From positions 496,001-560,000 of the forward strand of contig NZ_JACHVP010000003.1 in NCBI RefSeq assembly GCF_014190775.1: 64,000 bases of DNA. Reading direction: 5' to 3'. The notes under the pieces were generated by a model. That model searched no databases. It saw only the letters and a program-made list of their open reading frames with translations, and had not been told where the DNA came from. A program made the translations under genes and the position numbers. Positions within the stretch are counted from its first letter, which is position 1, and every line of letters begins with the position of its first letter. This document shows positions 53,016 through 62,178 of this stretch, one piece after another. This DNA comes from Leifsonia aquatica (GTDB lineage Bacteria > Actinomycetota > Actinomycetes > Actinomycetales > Microbacteriaceae).

Positions 53016-53073
53016 CGAGACGTGACTCGCTGCGGGTGCGGAGGCGCCCGCACCCGCAACCACTCACGTCTCG
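53016..53073. terminator. imperfect long hairpin after the MFS gene
   Basis: CGAGACGTGA (53016-53025) pairs with TCACGTCTCG (53064-53073) and TGCGGGTGCG with CGCACCCGCA further in. It probably ends MFS transcription before the PAP2 gene. Confidence 0.65.
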
Positions 53074-53101
53074 TGTCAGGTTTCGCGGGTACGGTGGGGC
53101 G

Positions 53102-53839
53102 ATGGATGCGGACGACCAGCCAGACGCCCCGGCCACCCAGCACGAGCAGTTGCGGCAGGCCGCCCGGATCAGCCGCTTCTGGCCGGTGATCTCGGCCTCT
53201 GTCGCCGTGCTCCTCGTGCTCGGTCTCGGCGCGATCATCGCGTTCCGCCCCACCGAGCCGTTCTCCCTCGACCTCGAGTGGATGCAGGAGATCGTCGAGC
53301 ACCGCTCGCCCTTCTGGCTCGGCCCGGCCCTCTTCTTCAACTACGCCGGGGGAGGGATCGTCGGCTCGGCGGTGATCCCCGTGGTGATCGTGCTGCTGCT
53401 GCTCGCGTTCCGTCGGCCGTGGGGTGCCCTGTTCTTCGCGTCGGCCAGCATCCTGTCGGTCGTCCTCGTCCAAGTGCTGAAGCACACGGTCGGGCGGGCG
53501 CGGCCGACTGAGATCCTGGTGAACGCCGACGCGGGTTCATTCCCGTCCGGGCATACGGCGAACGCGGCCACGATGGTGGTCGTGCTCGCCATCCTCTTTC
53601 CGCGCGTCTGGGTCTGGTGCCTGGGCGTCGCGTGGGCGCTGCTCATGGCGGTCAGCCGCACGTATCTCGGCGCCCACTGGATGAGCGACACGGTCGGCGG
53701 CCTGCTGCTCGGGGCGGCCGTCGCCGTCATCGTGTGGGCGCCGCTCGCCTACCGCCTCGCCCGTGAGCGCACCCTTCCGCACCCCTTCCTGCGCTCGCGC
53801 GCGCCCGGCACCCCCTCCTCCACCTCTCCGACGCCATAG
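53102..53839 (+). CDS. PAP2-family membrane phosphatase
   Basis: 245 residues with about six hydrophobic segments. Complete PAP2 triad: KHTVGRARP (K127, R134), PSGH (148-151) and SRTYLGAHWMSD (R186, H192, D196). It removes phosphate from a lipid phosphate such as undecaprenyl pyrophosphate or phosphatidic acid at the outer membrane face. TACGGT ends six bases before the ATG, so it is probably leaderless. A perfect hairpin follows. Confidence 0.93.
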   Translation: MDADDQPDAPATQHEQLRQAARISRFWPVISASVAVLLVLGLGAIIAFRPTEPFSLDLEWMQEIVEHRSPFWLGPALFFNYAGGGIVGSAVIPVVIVLLLLAFRRPWGALFFASASILSVVLVQVLKHTVGRARPTEILVNADAGSFPSGHTANAATMVVVLAILFPRVWVWCLGVAWALLMAVSRTYLGAHWMSDTVGGLLLGAAVAVIVWAPLAYRLARERTLPHPFLRSRAPGTPSSTSPTP

Positions 53840-53845
53840 CCCGAG

Positions 53846-53895
53846 GTTCACGACGTGGCGGCCATTCGCGCCCGAATGGCCGCCACGTCGTGAAC
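53846..53895. terminator. perfect 23-bp hairpin
   Basis: Arms 53846-53868 and 53873-53895 are exact reverse complements with a 4-base loop. It lies between two same-strand genes and overlaps no coding region. Very stable, but without a T-tract. Confidence 0.8.
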
Positions 53896-53938
53896 TTCGC
53901 AGGCCCGAGGAGGCGCAGCGGGCAGTACTGTGGCGGCC

Positions 53939-55210
53939 ATGAGGATTCTGCTGGTCGGCGCGGGCGGCGTGGGCGACGCCATCGCCAAGATCGCCGCGCG
54001 CCGCACGTTCTACGACACCATCACCGTGAGCGACTACGACGTCGCGCGCGCCGAGCGGACCGTCGGGTGGATCCGCGCCCGGCACGGTGAGGAGGCGGCG
54101 TCCCGCTTCCGCACCGCCGCGATCGACGCCTCCGACCCCGACTCGGTGGAGGCCGTGGCGCGCGAGCACCGCGCGACCCACGTCATGAACGCGGTCGAGC
54201 CGAAGTTCGTGCCGACCATCTTCGCCGGCGCCTTCGCGGCGGGAGCCGACTACCTCGACATGGCGATGAGCCTGTCGGAGCCGCATCCGACCGACCCCTA
54301 CGAGAAGACGGGCGTGAAGCTCGGCGACGACCAGTTCGCCCTGCGCGGCGACTGGGAGGCAGCCGGCCGGCTCGCCCTGGTCGGCATGGGGGTCGAGCCC
54401 GGGCTCTCGGACGTCTTCGCGCGCTTCGCCGCTGACGAGCTGTTCTCATCCATCGACGAGCTCGGCACCCGGGACGGCGCGAATCTCGTGGTGCGCGACG
54501 AGGCCGGCAACGAGATCTTCGCGCCGTCGTTCTCGATCTGGACCACCATCGAGGAGTGCCTGAACCCGCCCGTGATCTTCGAGAAGGACACCGGATGGTT
54601 CACCACCCCGCCCTTCAGCGAGCCGGAGGTCTTCGACTTCCCCGAGGGAATCGGCCCAGTGGAGTGCGTGAACGTCGAGCACGAGGAGGTGCTGCTCATG
54701 CCGCGCTGGCTCGACGCCAAGCGCGTGACGTTCAAGTACGGGCTGGGGGAGGAGTTCATCGGCGTGCTGAAGACCCTCCACCTGCTGGGCCTCGACTCAA
54801 CGACGCCGGTCCGCGTGCGCAGCGCCGGCGGCCCGGTGGAGGTCGCGCCGCGTGATGTCGTCGCCGCTGCCCTGCCCGACCCGGCGACGATCGGGCCGCT
54901 GATGACGGGGAAGACCTGTGCCGGTGTGAACGTGACCGGCATCGGAGTGGACGGCGCCCCGCGCGAGGTCTACCTGTACCACGTCAGCGACAACGAGTGG
55001 ACGATGCGCGAGTACGAGTGCCAGTGCGTCGTCTGGCAGACCGCGCTCAACCCCGTCATCGCACTCGAGCTGCTGGCGAAGGGCGCCTGGCGCGGGACGG
55101 GCGTGCTCGGGCCGGAGGCGTTCCCCGCGCGGCCGTTCCTCGAGCTCATGGAACGGCCCGAGCGCGAGGGCGGCTACGGGCAGGCGTGGGGGATGCGCGA
55201 AGCACGCTAG
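53939..55210 (+). CDS. saccharopine dehydrogenase-like oxidoreductase
   Basis: 423 residues. Rossmann motif RILLVGAGGVGDAI at the N-terminus, a dinucleotide-binding domain, then a C-terminal domain resembling the saccharopine dehydrogenase/LYS9 family. True lysine-pathway function is unproven; many relatives act on carboxynorspermidine or unknown amino-dicarboxylates. TACTGT ends seven bases before the ATG, so it is probably leaderless; an in-frame GTG three codons earlier is less likely. No pathway partner is adjacent. Confidence 0.85.
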   Translation: MRILLVGAGGVGDAIAKIAARRTFYDTITVSDYDVARAERTVGWIRARHGEEAASRFRTAAIDASDPDSVEAVAREHRATHVMNAVEPKFVPTIFAGAFAAGADYLDMAMSLSEPHPTDPYEKTGVKLGDDQFALRGDWEAAGRLALVGMGVEPGLSDVFARFAADELFSSIDELGTRDGANLVVRDEAGNEIFAPSFSIWTTIEECLNPPVIFEKDTGWFTTPPFSEPEVFDFPEGIGPVECVNVEHEEVLLMPRWLDAKRVTFKYGLGEEFIGVLKTLHLLGLDSTTPVRVRSAGGPVEVAPRDVVAAALPDPATIGPLMTGKTCAGVNVTGIGVDGAPREVYLYHVSDNEWTMREYECQCVVWQTALNPVIALELLAKGAWRGTGVLGPEAFPARPFLELMERPEREGGYGQAWGMREAR

Positions 55211-55243
55211 GCGGCGCACCGGCCCGTCAGTAGGCTGAGCCGC

Positions 55244-57052
55244 ATGAGCGACGCTGAAGCGCTGGCGGAGACCGCCGCGAAGCTGCAGGCCGAGGCGGAG
55301 GAGGCGCTGCGCAAGGCGCAGGAGGCGGCGGCTGCGGCCGCTGCCGCGCAGGAGGCGGCGCAGGCGGCACCGGCGGCACCGCCCGCATCCACTGCCTCCG
55401 CCGAACCCGCGGCCGGCCCGCTCTCCGCCGACGCCGTCGCCGCCGTCCGCGCCGGCTACGCCTTCGACGCACCCGCCCTCGAGATCGGCGCGCTCGTCAA
55501 CGGCGACCCGCTCGCCGACGTTCCCGTGCGCATCCCGCTCGCCATGACCAACCGGCACGGGCTGGTCGCCGGCGCGACCGGGACGGGCAAGACCAAGACG
55601 CTGCAGGTGCTCGCCGAGCAGCTGGCCGCGGCGGGCGTCCCGGTGTTCGCCGCCGACATCAAGGGCGACCTCTCGGGCATCGCGGTCCCCGGCGAGTCCA
55701 GCGACAAGCTGCTGGAGCGCACCCGCGGCATCGGCCAGGACTGGACCCCGCGCGCGGCCACGACCGAGTTCTTCTCGCTCGGCGGCGTCGGCCGCGGCGT
55801 GCCCATCCGGGCGACCGTCGCCGGGTTCGGCCCGCTGCTGCTCTCGAAGGTGCTCGGACTCAACGACACCCAGGAGTCGAGCCTGGGCCTCGTCTTCCAC
55901 TACGCCGACCAGGCCGGCCTCCCGCTGCTCGACCTCGCCGACCTCCGCGCCGTGCTCACCTACCTGACGGGCGATGACGGCAAGGCCGAGCTCGCCGGGC
56001 TGGGCGGCCTGTCGAGCGCGACCGTGGGCGTCATCCTGCGCGAGCTGATCGCGTTCGCCGACCAGGGCGCCGAGGCGTTCTTCGGCGAGCCGGAGATCGA
56101 CACCGCCGAGTTCCTGCGGGTCGCGCCGGACGGGACGGGCGTGGTCAGCCTCCTGGAGGTGCCCGGCGTGCAGGACAAGCCCGCCGTCTTCTCGACGTTC
56201 CTGATGTGGCTCCTCGCCGACCTGTTCAACGATCTGCCGGAGGTCGGGGATCTGGACAAGCCGAAGCTGGTCTTCTTCTTCGACGAGGCGCACCTGCTGT
56301 TCAAGGGAGCCTCCAAGGACTTCATCGCCTCGATCACCCAGACCGTGCGCCTCATCCGGTCGAAGGGCGTCGGCATCTTCTTCGTCACGCAGACGCCGAA
56401 GGATGTGCCGAGCGACGTGCTCGCGCAGCTCGGCTCGCGCGTGCAGCACCAGCTGCGCGCCTTCACGCCCGACGACGCGAAGGCGCTCAAGGCGACGGTG
56501 TCGACCTACCCGAAGTCGGGCTACGACCTGGCCGAGGTGCTGCAGTCCCTCGGCACCGGGGAGGCCATCGTCACCGTCATGAACGAGAAGGGCGCGCCCA
56601 GCCCGGTCGCCTGGACCCGGCTGCGCGCACCGCAGGGGTCCATGTCACCGGCCCCGGAGGCGCAGATGGAGGCCACGGTCGCCGCCTCCCCGCTGCAGGC
56701 GAAATACGGCACCCCCGTCGATCGCGACTCGGCGCGGGAGCAGCTCGCCCGCAAGCTCGACGCCGCCGCGGCCGCAGCCGACGCCGCAGCGCAGGCCCAG
56801 GCGCAGGCGGAGGCTGCCGCTGCCGCGGAGAAGGCGGCAGCAGCGCAGGCGAAGGCCGACGCGAAGGCCCAGGCCGCCGCGCAGAAGGAGTACGAGCGCA
56901 TCCTCAAGAGCACCTCGCCCACCCGGACCACCCGCCGGACGACCCCCAAGCCCGCCCCCAACGTGCTGGAGCAGGTGCTCGGCTCGAAGGCGACCCGTGA
57001 CATCCTCACGGGCGTGGTGGAGGGGATCTTCGGTACGCGCAAGCGGCGCTAG
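55244..57052 (+). CDS. HerA-like DUF853 ATPase
   Basis: 602 residues. An Ala/Glu-rich coiled-coil-like N-terminus (1-60), Walker A GATGTGKT (110-117), Walker B LVFFFDEAHLL (near 342-352), and an Ala/Gln-rich coiled coil (about 505-555) before a basic Thr/Arg tail. The family belongs to the HerA/FtsK branch of DNA-pumping ATPases, but the DUF853 role is not established. TAGGCT ends seven bases before the ATG, so it is probably leaderless. It is not next to a nuclease gene, unlike HerA-NurA pairs. Confidence 0.9.
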   Translation: MSDAEALAETAAKLQAEAEEALRKAQEAAAAAAAAQEAAQAAPAAPPASTASAEPAAGPLSADAVAAVRAGYAFDAPALEIGALVNGDPLADVPVRIPLAMTNRHGLVAGATGTGKTKTLQVLAEQLAAAGVPVFAADIKGDLSGIAVPGESSDKLLERTRGIGQDWTPRAATTEFFSLGGVGRGVPIRATVAGFGPLLLSKVLGLNDTQESSLGLVFHYADQAGLPLLDLADLRAVLTYLTGDDGKAELAGLGGLSSATVGVILRELIAFADQGAEAFFGEPEIDTAEFLRVAPDGTGVVSLLEVPGVQDKPAVFSTFLMWLLADLFNDLPEVGDLDKPKLVFFFDEAHLLFKGASKDFIASITQTVRLIRSKGVGIFFVTQTPKDVPSDVLAQLGSRVQHQLRAFTPDDAKALKATVSTYPKSGYDLAEVLQSLGTGEAIVTVMNEKGAPSPVAWTRLRAPQGSMSPAPEAQMEATVAASPLQAKYGTPVDRDSAREQLARKLDAAAAAADAAAQAQAQAEAAAAAEKAAAAQAKADAKAQAAAQKEYERILKSTSPTRTTRRTTPKPAPNVLEQVLGSKATRDILTGVVEGIFGTRKRR

Positions 57053-57083
57053 CCGCCGCTCCTCGCAGCCTCTGGACCTCGTC

Positions 57084-57968
57084 TCAGACGACGATGATCT
57101 CGTATCCGCGTTCGATGAACGCAGCGCGCTGCTCGTCGGTGATGCCGGTGTCGGTGATGAGTGTGGTGAGACTCGTGGGTCCGGTCACAGTGGCGAAGGC
57201 CGTCCGGCCCATCTTCGACGAGTCGGCGACGAACACGGCGCGCGTCGCTCGCCGGGCCATGAGGGAGTTGACGCTCGCCTCGCCCTCGTCGTGCACCGTC
57301 GGCCCGATGACGGGGTCGATGGCGTCCACGGCGATGAACGCGACGTCCATGGTGATCTTCTCCAGGACCGCGTCGGTGTAGGGGCCGACCAGCTCGTACG
57401 AACGCGAGTGGACGACGCCCCCGGTGACGACGATCTTGATCTGCGGGCGGATGACGAGCTGCGCCGCGATGTTGATCGCATTGGTGACGACGGTGAGGTT
57501 CGGGTAGGGCGACGGCTCCAGCAGGTCGGAGCGGGAGGCCAGTGCGGTCGCGATCGCCGTGCTCGTGGTGCCCCCGGAGAGGCCGACGACGGCGCCGCGC
57601 GGGACGAGGGCGCTCGCCGCCTGCGCGATGCGCAGCTTCTGCTGGGCGTGCTGATCGTGCTTGTAGCGGAGTGGCAGGTCGTAGGCCACGGACTGGCCGA
57701 TCGCTCCGCCGCGGGTGCGCGTGAGCATCTGCTGCGAGGCGAGCGCGTCCAGGTCGCGGCGGGCGGTCGCCGCGGAGACGTTGAGCGTCGTGACGATGTC
57801 CTCCACCTCGACCTGGCCGGTCTCGGCCAAGAGGTCGAGGACGGCGCCGAGCCGCTGGGCTCTGCTCATCGCCGTGCGTTCGCGGTTCCGCTCGCCCGGT
57901 CGCGCCGGGCCGGACAGCGCGAGCGCGCCGTCGTCGTCGTGTGCCCCGGCGGTGGATGAGCGTGTCAC
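57084..57968 (-). CDS. DeoR-family repressor of the adjacent ABC transporter
   Basis: 294 residues from GTG. A polar N-tail of about 33 residues precedes the DeoR HTH (RAQRLGAVLDLLAETGQVEV, then VSAATARRDLDALA) and the sugar-phosphate-sensing domain with VGLSGGTTSTAIA and IVVTGGVV. CAGGAG lies seven bases before the GTG; the internal ATG at 57869 would give a more usual length but has no ribosome site. It diverges from the binding-protein gene at 58246, with GATCAC repeats between them. Confidence 0.87.
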   Translation of the reverse strand: MTRSSTAGAHDDDGALALSGPARPGERNRERTAMSRAQRLGAVLDLLAETGQVEVEDIVTTLNVSAATARRDLDALASQQMLTRTRGGAIGQSVAYDLPLRYKHDQHAQQKLRIAQAASALVPRGAVVGLSGGTTSTAIATALASRSDLLEPSPYPNLTVVTNAINIAAQLVIRPQIKIVVTGGVVHSRSYELVGPYTDAVLEKITMDVAFIAVDAIDPVIGPTVHDEGEASVNSLMARRATRAVFVADSSKMGRTAFATVTGPTSLTTLITDTGITDEQRAAFIERGYEIIVV

Positions 57969-58047
57969 GGGCCGCTCCTGTCCTGTGCCGTCGGGCGGTT
58001 GCGCGAATGTCTCTGGCAATGATTCCGCATGATCGAAGCCCTTGTCT

Positions 58048-58116
58048 AGTGATCACATTCGATCACTTCTATTTCGGGCTCGATGCTTGACGTCCTGCCC
58101 CCGAAAGGGGCATGAT
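58048..58116 (+). promoter_or_regulatory. DeoR operator and downstream promoter
   Basis: AGTGATC (58048-58054) and GATCACT (58061-58067) are exact inverted arms, and GATCAC also repeats directly at 58051 and 58061, ten bases apart, as DeoR proteins favour. TTGACG (58087-58092) and CATGAT (58111-58116) with an 18-base spacer may be the promoter of the transporter. Confidence 0.6.
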
Positions 58117-58245
58117 CGCCAGCATCCATTGAGTGAAAGTGCTTGTTTCCCACGGGAACACGTCAATAAACATCAACGGCTCCGCATTGACGCGCAGGCA
58201 CCTCAGCAGTATCGGCACGTGTTTCTTCGAGAAGTGGGGAAGTCA

Positions 58246-59487
58246 ATGAAGAAGTCACTCCGGTGGGGAGCGGCGGTCGCGACCGTCGCCGTCACCACCA
58301 TGACACTCGCCTCCTGCGGCTTCAGCGGCGGGTCGGGAGGCTCGTCCGGCGGCGCGCAGACGCTCGACCTGATGGTGGCGAGCTATTCGGACAATACGAA
58401 GGCCGAATGGCAGCAGATCATCAAAGACTTCGAGGCCAAGAACAGCGACATCACGGTCAATCTCGACGTGGAGTCCTGGACGGACATCAACAACGTCATC
58501 AAGACGCGCATCCAGGCGCAGAAGCAGCCCGACATCCTGAACATCGACGCGTTCGCGGGATTCGCGGCGGACGACCTGCTCTACCCCGCCAAGGACATCG
58601 TCTCGGCCTCGACGTTCGACGACTTCCAGGACGCGTTCAAGAAGAACGCGAGCATCGACGGCACGCAGTACGGCCTCCCGTTCATCGCCTCCGCGCGCGC
58701 CCTGTTCTACAACAAGGACGACTTCGCGAAGGCCGGCATCTCGGCGCCGCCGAAGACGTGGGCCGAGTTCGAGGAGGACGCGGGCAAGCTCAAGGCGGCC
58801 GGGGTCACGGCGTACGGGATGCCGCTCGGAAGTGAGGAGGCGCAGGCGGAGACGGCGATCTGGTTCTACGGAGCAGGCGGCGGCTACGGCGACGCCAAGA
58901 AGCTCACGATCGACAGCTCGCAGAACGTCGAGGGTGCCACCGAGATGAAGAAGATCATCGACCAGGGCTACACCGAGCCGAACCCGGGTTCGACCAACCG
59001 CACTCCGCTGCTCAACGTCTTCATCCAGGGGCAGCTGGGCATGCAGATCGGCCTCCCGCCGACGGTCGGGCAGATCAAGGACAAGAACCCGTCGCTCAAC
59101 TACGGGGTCGCGCCGATCCCGACCAAGGACGGCTCCTCCTTCACCCTGGGCGTCGCCGACCACCTGATGGCCTTCAAGAACAAGACCGACAAGAAGGCCG
59201 CGATCACGAAGTTCCTCGACTACTTCTACTCGCCCGCCGTCTACACCAAGTGGGTGGGCGCGGAGGGCTTCCTGCCGACGACCAAGTCGGGCGCGAAGGA
59301 GATGGCCTCGGACGAGACCATCAAGCCGTTCCTCGACCTGCTGCCGGACGCGAAGTTCTACCCGTCCACCAACCCGGACTGGTCGGCCGCGCAGGGCGCG
59401 ATCCAGAGCCAGATCGGACAGCTCGGCCAGGGCGCGGTCCCGGCCGACCTGCTGAAGTCCATCCAGGCCAAGGCCGACGGCCAGTAA
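58246..59487 (+). CDS. sugar ABC transporter solute-binding lipoprotein, third set
   Basis: 413 residues. Signal peptide with lipobox LASC (Cys24) followed by a Gly/Ser linker and a family-1 binding domain. GGGGA precedes the ATG. The 180-base leader region before the start is AT-richer than its surroundings. The substrate is unknown; DeoR control suggests a sugar phosphorylated after uptake. No hydrolase or kinase is in the operon. Confidence 0.88.
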   Translation: MKKSLRWGAAVATVAVTTMTLASCGFSGGSGGSSGGAQTLDLMVASYSDNTKAEWQQIIKDFEAKNSDITVNLDVESWTDINNVIKTRIQAQKQPDILNIDAFAGFAADDLLYPAKDIVSASTFDDFQDAFKKNASIDGTQYGLPFIASARALFYNKDDFAKAGISAPPKTWAEFEEDAGKLKAAGVTAYGMPLGSEEAQAETAIWFYGAGGGYGDAKKLTIDSSQNVEGATEMKKIIDQGYTEPNPGSTNRTPLLNVFIQGQLGMQIGLPPTVGQIKDKNPSLNYGVAPIPTKDGSSFTLGVADHLMAFKNKTDKKAAITKFLDYFYSPAVYTKWVGAEGFLPTTKSGAKEMASDETIKPFLDLLPDAKFYPSTNPDWSAAQGAIQSQIGQLGQGAVPADLLKSIQAKADGQ

Positions 59488-59493
59488 TCCCGG

Positions 59494-60447
59494 ATGACCA
59501 GCACCGCTGAGTCGACGCGCGCGGGGGCGGCTTCCGGCCGCCCCCGTCGCGGGTCCCCACCGAGGCGCTCCGGCGCGTCCGACCTGCTCCACGCCGTGCC
59601 GTGGACGCTGCCCGCCCTCCTCCTGATCTTCGGGATCGTGCTGTTCCCGGCCGGCTACATGATCTTCAACTCGACGCGGAAGATCTCCATCGCCGGCGTC
59701 GACCACGGTTCCGTGGGGCTGCAGAACTATCTGACGGTGCTCTCCCGCCCGGAGCTTCCCGGCATCCTGCTGAACACTCTCGTGTGGGTCGTCGCCGTCG
59801 TCGCCATCACCGTGGTGATCGGGCTCGCGCTCGCCCAGTTCCTCGACAAGAACTTCCCGGGCCGCCGCTGGGTGCGGATGGCGATCATCGTCCCGTGGGC
59901 GGCGAGCGTCGTGATGACGACGACCGTGTTCGTGTACGGTCTCGACCCGTTCTACGGGATCATCAACAAGTTCCTCGTCGACATCCACCTGCTCGCGGAG
60001 CCGTTCGGCTTCACGAAGGAGCCGGTGCCGGCGTTCATCTCCTCGATCGCTATCGCGGTGTTCGTGTCGCTGCCGTTCACGACCTACACGATCCTGGCGG
60101 GGCTCGCCGGCATCCCGGGCGACATGCTGGAGGCGGCGAAGGTGGATGGGGCGAGCGCCGCCCGCTCCTACTTCGGCGTGACACTCCCGAACCTGCGGAA
60201 CGCGATCGCCCTGGCGGCGCTCATCAACATCATCAACGTGTTCAACTCGCTCCCGATCCTCAAGCTGATGACGGGCTCGATCCCCGGCTACAAGGCCGAT
60301 ACGACGACGACCTACGTCTTCAAGCTGCTGCAGAACGAGCAGCGCATCGACCTGTCGAGCGCGCTCAGCGTGATCAACTTCCTGATCGTCCTGGTCGTCG
60401 TCGCGCTGTACCTGTGGATCGTGAAGCCGATGAGGGAGGTCGCATGA
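59494..60447 (+). CDS. sugar ABC permease (MalF type), third set
   Basis: 317 residues, six membrane segments, EAA loop DMLEAAKVDGASAARSYFG. The start lies seven bases after the binding-protein stop. The Arg/Gly-rich N-terminal codons contain a GC-rich hairpin (59523-59545), probably a regulator of permease level placed inside the coding region. The stop overlaps the next start by ATGA. Confidence 0.88.
   Translation: MTSTAESTRAGAASGRPRRGSPPRRSGASDLLHAVPWTLPALLLIFGIVLFPAGYMIFNSTRKISIAGVDHGSVGLQNYLTVLSRPELPGILLNTLVWVVAVVAITVVIGLALAQFLDKNFPGRRWVRMAIIVPWAASVVMTTTVFVYGLDPFYGIINKFLVDIHLLAEPFGFTKEPVPAFISSIAIAVFVSLPFTTYTILAGLAGIPGDMLEAAKVDGASAARSYFGVTLPNLRNAIALAALINIINVFNSLPILKLMTGSIPGYKADTTTTYVFKLLQNEQRIDLSSALSVINFLIVLVVVALYLWIVKPMREVA
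59523..59545 (+). terminator. hairpin in the start of the permease gene
   Basis: GGGGGCGGC (59523-59531) and GCCGCCCCC (59537-59545) pair around a 5-base loop, 29 bases into the permease coding sequence and just after the binding-protein gene. It may attenuate the transcript. Confidence 0.55.
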
Positions 60448-61340
60448 CCGCGCCGGCCCCGACTCTGGTGGCGGGGGCTCCGCAGGTGCGCCGTCGTCGT
60501 TCCCGCCTCTCGGGCTCCCCGGGGCGCGTCGTCGGCAAGACGCTCGCCGGAGTGGTCATCGCCCTCGTCTTCATCGCGCCGTACCTGATCATGCTGGTCG
60601 GCTCGTTCAAGTCGCGGAACAACATCCTCCAGGTGCCGCCGACCTATCTGCCCGACCAGTGGCATCCCGAGAACTACCTCACGATGTGGTCGACGCCGGA
60701 GACGCCGCTCCCGCTCAACCTCATCTCGACCATCGTGATCTCGGTGTTCGCGACGCTGCTGGTACTCGTGGTCTGCGTGCCCGCCGCGTACTACACGGCG
60801 CGGTTCCGGTTCCCGGGTCGCGGAGTGTTCCTCTTCCTGGTGATCGTGACGCAGATGCTGCAGCCCACGGTCCTCGCGACGGGCCTGTTCAAGGAGATGG
60901 TCGCGCTCGGGATCAACGACACCTGGCTGGCCATGATCCTCATCAACGCGGCGTTCAACCTCGCGTTCGCCATCTGGATCATGCACACCTTCTTCGCCGG
61001 AGTGCCCAAGGAGGTGGACGAGGCCGCGCAGCTCGACGGGGCCGGCAAGTGGACGGTGCTCTTCCGCGTCCAGCTCCCGCTGGTGTGGCCCGGCATCGTG
61101 ACGGCGATCATCTACACCTTCGTCGCCTCGTGGAACGAGTTCGCCGCGAGCCTGGTGATCCTGTCCACGGACGCGAACCAGCCGCTGTCGGTGGCGCTGA
61201 CCAAGTTCGTCGGTCAGTACGACGCCGCGTGGCAGTACGTGTTCGCGGTCTCGGTCGTGGCCGTGATCCCCGTCGTGGTGCTCTTCGCGCTGATCGAGAA
61301 GCGCCTGGTCGGCGGACTCACCGCCGGCAGCGTCAAGTGA
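60444..61340 (+). CDS. sugar ABC permease (MalG type), third set
   Basis: 298 residues, six membrane segments, EAA loop EVDEAAQLDGAGKWTVLFR. GGGAGGT precedes the ATG, which overlaps the previous stop. The 3' end overlaps the convergent kinase gene by eight bases. Like the other two sets, no ATPase subunit is encoded here. Confidence 0.9.
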   Translation: MTAPAPTLVAGAPQVRRRRSRLSGSPGRVVGKTLAGVVIALVFIAPYLIMLVGSFKSRNNILQVPPTYLPDQWHPENYLTMWSTPETPLPLNLISTIVISVFATLLVLVVCVPAAYYTARFRFPGRGVFLFLVIVTQMLQPTVLATGLFKEMVALGINDTWLAMILINAAFNLAFAIWIMHTFFAGVPKEVDEAAQLDGAGKWTVLFRVQLPLVWPGIVTAIIYTFVASWNEFAASLVILSTDANQPLSVALTKFVGQYDAAWQYVFAVSVVAVIPVVVLFALIEKRLVGGLTAGSVK

Positions 61341-62178
61341 GGGGCCGGACTCCGAGGAGGGTGCGGACGCGCTGACCGACTCCGATCGCGATGGGTGCGT
61401 CCTCCCCGCTCCGCTCGCTCCAGGCTGCGGAGAGTGCGGTCCAGGCGAGCGCCCAGCGCAGCAGGGCGCGCTCGTCGAGGCCCGACTCCGCCGCGATCAC
61501 CCCGGCCGTGCGCTCCAGGCGGCCAGGGCGGAGCGCGACGGCGGCGTCGGGGTTGCACAGGATGTTGAGCAGGTCGAAAGCGGGGTCGCCGTGCAGCGGC
61601 TTCGAGTCGATCGCGAGCCAGCCGCGCTCGCCGAAGTCGAGCACATTGCCGTGGTGCAGGTCGCCGTGAAGGACGACGTCGGCGGTGGGATGCGCGAGCA
61701 GCGCCCGCGCCTCGGCGGCGGCCGCCGGGTAGAGCCCGTCGTGGTCGTCCGGCCGGTCGGCGGCCTGCTCGAACAGCTCGCCGAACCACTCGTCGAGCGG
61801 ATGCAGCCCGGCCGGCCGCGCGCCGGCACCCACGGTGTGGAGGCGGCGGCCGGCGCGGCACAGGATGCGCGTGGCGTCGTCGTCGCCCGCCGGACCCGAA
61901 CGCGCGAGCTCGATCAGCGACCGCGGTCCCTCCGCGCGCTCCAGCAGCACGGCTCGCCCGTCGTCCCCGAACTCCAGCACCTCCGCCGCGCCCGCACCGG
62001 ACCACCAGCGCAGCACGTGCGCGCCGGCGGCCTCCTCGTCGACGAGGGCGCACTTGAGGAACGCCGGCCGGCCATCCCGGCGCACCGGCTGCAGGGCGCT
62101 CGACGGGGTGACGAACGGGTCGCCGTCCGGGGTCAGCGCCCAGCGCTCGCGCCAGCCGGCGAGCAGCGAGTCGCTCAT
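61333..62178 (-). CDS. streptomycin 6-kinase-like phosphotransferase (APH family)
   Basis: 281 residues. Protein-kinase-like fold with the catalytic loop VVLHGDLHHGNVLDF and metal-binding IDSKPLHGDPAFDLLNIL. These match the APH(6)/hydroxyurea kinase family. Such genes are common in actinobacteria, and most are not proven to confer resistance. AAGGAGGG precedes the ATG at 62178. Its start overlaps the stop of the upstream AraC gene, so the two are coexpressed. Confidence 0.85.
   Translation of the reverse strand: MSDSLLAGWRERWALTPDGDPFVTPSSALQPVRRDGRPAFLKCALVDEEAAGAHVLRWWSGAGAAEVLEFGDDGRAVLLERAEGPRSLIELARSGPAGDDDATRILCRAGRRLHTVGAGARPAGLHPLDEWFGELFEQAADRPDDHDGLYPAAAAEARALLAHPTADVVLHGDLHHGNVLDFGERGWLAIDSKPLHGDPAFDLLNILCNPDAAVALRPGRLERTAGVIAAESGLDERALLRWALAWTALSAAWSERSGEDAPIAIGVGQRVRTLLGVRPLT

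Noticed and set aside
55244-57052. HerA-type anti-phage defence module
   Set aside because: DUF853 ATPases are housekeeping-like in many actinobacteria, and no Sir2, DUF4297 or nuclease partner is adjacent.
61333-62178. Antibiotic resistance gene
   Set aside because: The motifs show an APH-type fold, but this family is widespread and often unrelated to resistance. No supporting context is present.
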